Assembly: GCA_041650805.1 (NCBI GenBank)
Contig: JBAZKM010000004.1
Coordinates: forward strand, 139,819 to 203,818
Source: Candidatus Omnitrophota bacterium
GTDB taxonomy: Bacteria > Omnitrophota > Gorgyraeia > 2-01-FULL-45-10
DNA: 64,000 nt
Direction of reading: 5' to 3'
The translations under genes were made by a program, and so were the position numbers. Below the pieces are notes generated by a model. It saw only the letters and a list, made by a program, of their open reading frames with translations. It had not been told where the DNA came from and did no database searches. Each line of letters begins with the position of its first letter. Within the stretch, counting starts at the first letter, position 1. Positions 61,282 through 64,000 of the stretch are shown piece by piece.

Positions 61282-64000
61282 ATGATAGAATACTACAGCC
61301 CCCACAAGAAGATCTGGCTGAAACTGATCGCCGGCACGCTGATCGTGACCTTCGTATGGTACGACATAGCGTGGGCCGGCGATCTCTTTTATTACCCCAG
61401 GCCGATCCCGGTGGCGACTGCAGCGCCTGCCGTAACCGGCGGGAAGATGGCCCCGACTTCTGCCGTGCCGGATGAAAAGGTCGCCTCCGGCAAGGAGAAA
61501 GAGCGCGAAGTAACAAATTACGATCTATTATATTATGATAAGCGCAAGTCAGCCGCCGAAAAACTCTTACCCACATACCAGGAAAAAGAACAATCCCAAA
61601 AATTCGCCCCCGGCTATATCCAGGAACAGCAGCAAAAGCACGAAGATATAATAAAACAGAAGCAGGATGGCGAGGATCTCCTGTGGCAATTACGGGATGA
61701 CCTTAAGAAGAAACTTCAGGTAGAGAAAGAGGAGGACCTGGAGCTTCAGAAGAAACAGGGTGGAAGCGGCGGCAGGGGCGGCGAGGGCGGAGAGGGCGAT
61801 GATGCGGATTACAGCCTGACCGACCCGGATGTGCTTGATACCCCGCATAATCTTAATAATTACAATTATGAGGGGCAGAGGAACCTTAACAGCGTGGATA
61901 AGTATGACGTGACGAGGATGGATATCGAAAAGTGGATGAACGGGGCGGAACGGCGTACGGATGAGATGGGTGTCGATTACTGGATAGGGTGGTCAGACCA
62001 GGGCGATGCCGGTGACGGCAGGAAGATACAGGAGGTCATATATTTCGGCGAGGGTGAGGGCCGGAAGATAGACCACCTTTTGACAGGTTATGTCCTTAAC
62101 GAGGCGACGCAGGAATATGAGGCGAAATACAGGATCGATTATATCTATTCCGGCGACGACGTCGCAGAGGTGCGCAGATATGACATATCGGGAGACGGGG
62201 ATGTTCTGGTGGAGGTGGCCACATACGAGGGGAGCGGCGAAGACAACAGGATATCGAAGATAGAGTATTTCGGCACGGACGGTGACCTGGCAGGGACGCG
62301 TCTTTATGAATACGGCGACGGCGGAGAATTACAGAAGACGGAAGAACACAGGATGATAAACGGCACCGACATCCTGACGAGCGAGACGCATTTTACGGGT
62401 GAAGCGAAGAAAGAGGTCGCCGATCATACGACCACATATGCCTCGGACGGCACAGGGTTGACCACCACCGTCTATTATTACGCAGACGGAGACAGAGCGG
62501 CAGATGCCGGATACAGGGAGGCAAAGACAAAGAGCGTCACTTATTGGGGTAATATTGATACTAACGGTGACGGCTCGGTCAGCGCGGAAGAAGAGGCCGC
62601 AGCGGACAAGAAATCGGAGTTATTCTTCTGCGGTTCAGCCGACAGGATCGCAGGCGAGGAGGTAGCGGATTACGAAGTGACTTATAATAAACTGGGCTTT
62701 ACCACTGCGACCACCGTCTATCTGTATCTTGACGGCAAGAGGGCCAAAGACGCCAATTACAGGGAAACGCTTACAAGCATCGTTTCGTATTACGGCGATG
62801 CCGTAAATGCGGACGGTTCGATAAAAGACGGCGCGATCAAGAAGTCCCAGACGTTCTTTGACCATAAGTACAGATTGAAGGGCGAAGAGGTCCAGGATTA
62901 TGCAGTCACCTTTTTGACGGATGGGGCCACGGTAAAAGACACTACGGTCTATTTTTACGAAGGCGGCAAGAGGGCGGAGGATTCCTCGAACACTGATCGC
63001 CTTGAGCGCGCAACGACGTACTGGGGCCCGATAGATTCCAACGGCGATAAGACAATAAGCGCGGGAGAGATATCCGCCGCGCATAAGAAATCGGAAACGT
63101 TCTACAGGTTCCTGCCGGGCTCATCCAGGGGAGAGGAGCTGGCCGACTTCACATATAGCTATTACCGGGACGGCTCCACGGTGAAAGAGACGACCGTATA
63201 CTATTACGGCGGTAATAAGCGGGCTGACACGGCAAACCCCTATGAAGACGGGATGCAGAGAAGCGATACATACTGGGGTGACGCTATCTTTGCGGTCGAT
63301 CTTATCGATGCGGGGGGTAATTACGATATTGCCAGGGTGGAAGAATTAATAAAGATAAAATTCGGTATCGACCTTGCCTCGGCAGGATCGGGCACCGAAG
63401 CGCTGGAAGCATTCCTCGATTATATCTCCGGAGGGGATGCCGGGATCAAAGAAGCCCTCAGGGCGATCCTTGCCATGGACCCTGCCGACATAGCCAATAA
63501 AGAGAAGCTCGTTTCCGCGCTTTTGACCATTGCGGGAGGGAACGTCGACCTACTGCAGATCCTCATGTCGATAGATATGGATTCGGTCACTTCGAAAGAG
63601 GACCTGGTAGAAAAGATACTGGTGGCGGCGGGCCTTGACCAGACATCGGCCGCCGTAATATCGATCATCTTGTCCGTAAAGATCACCGATGGTATGACGA
63701 AAGAAGATTATGTCAGGGCCTTATTGGATAAGATATCCCCGGAGACGATGACCTCCAAGGTCACCTCTCTCCTCGGAAAACTCTCGAAGAAGATATCGGA
63801 TTACGCCTCGGCGGACGAACTTAAGGCAGAACTACTGGCACTCGCCGCAGGTGACGAGGAGCTACTCGCCCTCATAAACAGCGTCACAGTTACGGCAGGC
63901 ATGACGGCCGAAGAGTTCATATCGGCACTCTTCGACAAGATATCCCCGGAGACACTGACCTCCAAGGTCACCTCTCTCCTCGGAAAACTCTCGAAGAAGA
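61282..64000 (+). CDS. Very large secreted repeat protein, 3' end outside window
   Basis: The frame runs without a stop from ATG 61282 to the window end (906 codons). The N-terminus is a signal peptide with hydrophobic core (KLIAGTLIVTFVWYDIAWAGD, cleavage after AWA at 32), then a Pro/Ala and Lys-rich coil with many Gln and Glu, a Gly/Glu-rich linker (61758-61803) and beta-rich repeats such as EVIYFGEGEGRKIDHLL. Residues about 395-650 hold repeats of 77-83 residues with EF-hand-like loops; the last 230 residues are helical repeats. Exported calcium-binding or adhesive protein is likely. The ribosome site (AAAAGG) is weak. N-termini of this form occur in the giant proteins reported from Omnitrophota; that link is from memory. 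Confidence 0.8.
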   Translation, partial: MIEYYSPHKKIWLKLIAGTLIVTFVWYDIAWAGDLFYYPRPIPVATAAPAVTGGKMAPTSAVPDEKVASGKEKEREVTNYDLLYYDKRKSAAEKLLPTYQEKEQSQKFAPGYIQEQQQKHEDIIKQKQDGEDLLWQLRDDLKKKLQVEKEEDLELQKKQGGSGGRGGEGGEGDDADYSLTDPDVLDTPHNLNNYNYEGQRNLNSVDKYDVTRMDIEKWMNGAERRTDEMGVDYWIGWSDQGDAGDGRKIQEVIYFGEGEGRKIDHLLTGYVLNEATQEYEAKYRIDYIYSGDDVAEVRRYDISGDGDVLVEVATYEGSGEDNRISKIEYFGTDGDLAGTRLYEYGDGGELQKTEEHRMINGTDILTSETHFTGEAKKEVADHTTTYASDGTGLTTTVYYYADGDRAADAGYREAKTKSVTYWGNIDTNGDGSVSAEEEAAADKKSELFFCGSADRIAGEEVADYEVTYNKLGFTTATTVYLYLDGKRAKDANYRETLTSIVSYYGDAVNADGSIKDGAIKKSQTFFDHKYRLKGEEVQDYAVTFLTDGATVKDTTVYFYEGGKRAEDSSNTDRLERATTYWGPIDSNGDKTISAGEISAAHKKSETFYRFLPGSSRGEELADFTYSYYRDGSTVKETTVYYYGGNKRADTANPYEDGMQRSDTYWGDAIFAVDLIDAGGNYDIARVEELIKIKFGIDLASAGSGTEALEAFLDYISGGDAGIKEALRAILAMDPADIANKEKLVSALLTIAGGNVDLLQILMSIDMDSVTSKEDLVEKILVAAGLDQTSAAVISIILSVKITDGMTKEDYVRALLDKISPETMTSKVTSLLGKLSKKISDYASADELKAELLALAAGDEELLALINSVTVTAGMTAEEFISALFDKISPETLTSKVTSLLGKLSKK
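62464..63260 (+). repeat. 77-83 residue EF-hand-containing repeats in the giant protein
   Basis: Units begin TTVYYYADG (62464), TTVYLYLDG (62710), TTVYFYEGG (62941) and TTVYYYGGN (63190), spaced 246, 231 and 249 bases. Each has KRA after the turn, then xYWG or YYGD, a loop such as DTNGDGSVSAEE or DSNGDKTISAGE (canonical EF-hand calcium ligands; the second unit is degenerate) and KKSE/KKSQ, then GEEVxDY. The fourth unit lacks the EF-hand loop. Confidence 0.8.
63730..64000 (+). repeat. Recent 207-bp tandem duplication in helical repeat domain
   Basis: Bases 63730-63793 recur at 63937-64000 with two differences in 64, encoding KISPETxTSKVTSLLGKLSKK in each. The period of 207 bases is 69 residues. 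The window ends inside the second copy, so more copies may follow. Confidence 0.85.

Overview
The window is 64 kb of dense bacterial chromosome. It is almost entirely + strand, with genes that overlap by 1-4 bases or sit a few bases apart. No rRNA, CRISPR array, transposase or phage gene was found. The gene repertoire indicates a diderm, anaerobic or microaerophilic bacterium: LPS heptosyltransferases, a sialic-acid-like sugar pathway, TolC/RND efflux, lipoproteins, 2-oxoacid:ferredoxin oxidoreductase, an aspartate-semialdehyde sulfurtransferase, MetV, DXP isoprenoid synthesis and RNase Y. Repeated ArnT-like and TMTC-like glycosyltransferases, and an apparently very large secreted repeat protein at the right edge, resemble what is reported for the candidate phylum Omnitrophota. 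That placement is inference; no marker gene was searched.

Left third (1-19.5 kb): cell-surface glycan genes. These are an HprK-like kinase (cut by the window edge), two ArnT-like membrane glycosyltransferases, a sulfatase-fold lipoprotein, a nucleotidyltransferase-domain protein, two GT9 heptosyltransferases, three radical SAM proteins (one on the - strand), NeuA- and NeuB-like enzymes, a large GT-B-like protein, a WaaE-like GT2, an MsbA-like ABC exporter, a PP-loop tRNA-thiolation-like protein and a methyltransferase.

19.6-25.8 kb: a probable sulfur operon with a strong promoter. It holds an Rrf2 regulator, CysK, a DUF39 aspartate-semialdehyde sulfurtransferase, an SO_0444/DUF318 permease, two small membrane or secreted proteins, CcdA, a TlpA-type lipoprotein, a NifU C-terminal protein and MetV. 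25.9-29.9 kb: a second glycosylation block (TMTC-like, ArnT-like, NTP_transf_5).

30-45 kb: housekeeping genes. iscR (predicted leaderless), iscS and iscU are followed by 5-formyl-THF cyclo-ligase, rny, ymdB, xseA, xseB, ispA and dxs, a four-subunit 2-oxoacid:ferredoxin oxidoreductase, and gltX (unusually compact) and glnS. Six clusters of 7-bp tandem repeats, in two sequence families and mostly arranged as inverted repeats, lie between these genes. One lies in frame inside the oxidoreductase alpha gene.

45.1-45.8 kb: tRNA-Gln(CUG), tRNA-Leu(GAG) and tRNA-Glu(CUC) directly follow gltX-glnS. The spacers between them are chains of near-perfect hairpins with unrelated stem sequences, and two hairpins include the tRNA 3' CCA end.

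46-64 kb: a P-type ATPase, an RlpA-like protein, a ROK regulator with a palindrome at its promoter, a small Cys4 protein, a TolC-MFP-RND-RND efflux operon in which the second RND carries an extra transmembrane hairpin, a secreted unknown, and a reading frame open from 61282 to the window end (over 900 codons) with a signal peptide, EF-hand-containing repeats and recently duplicated helical repeats.
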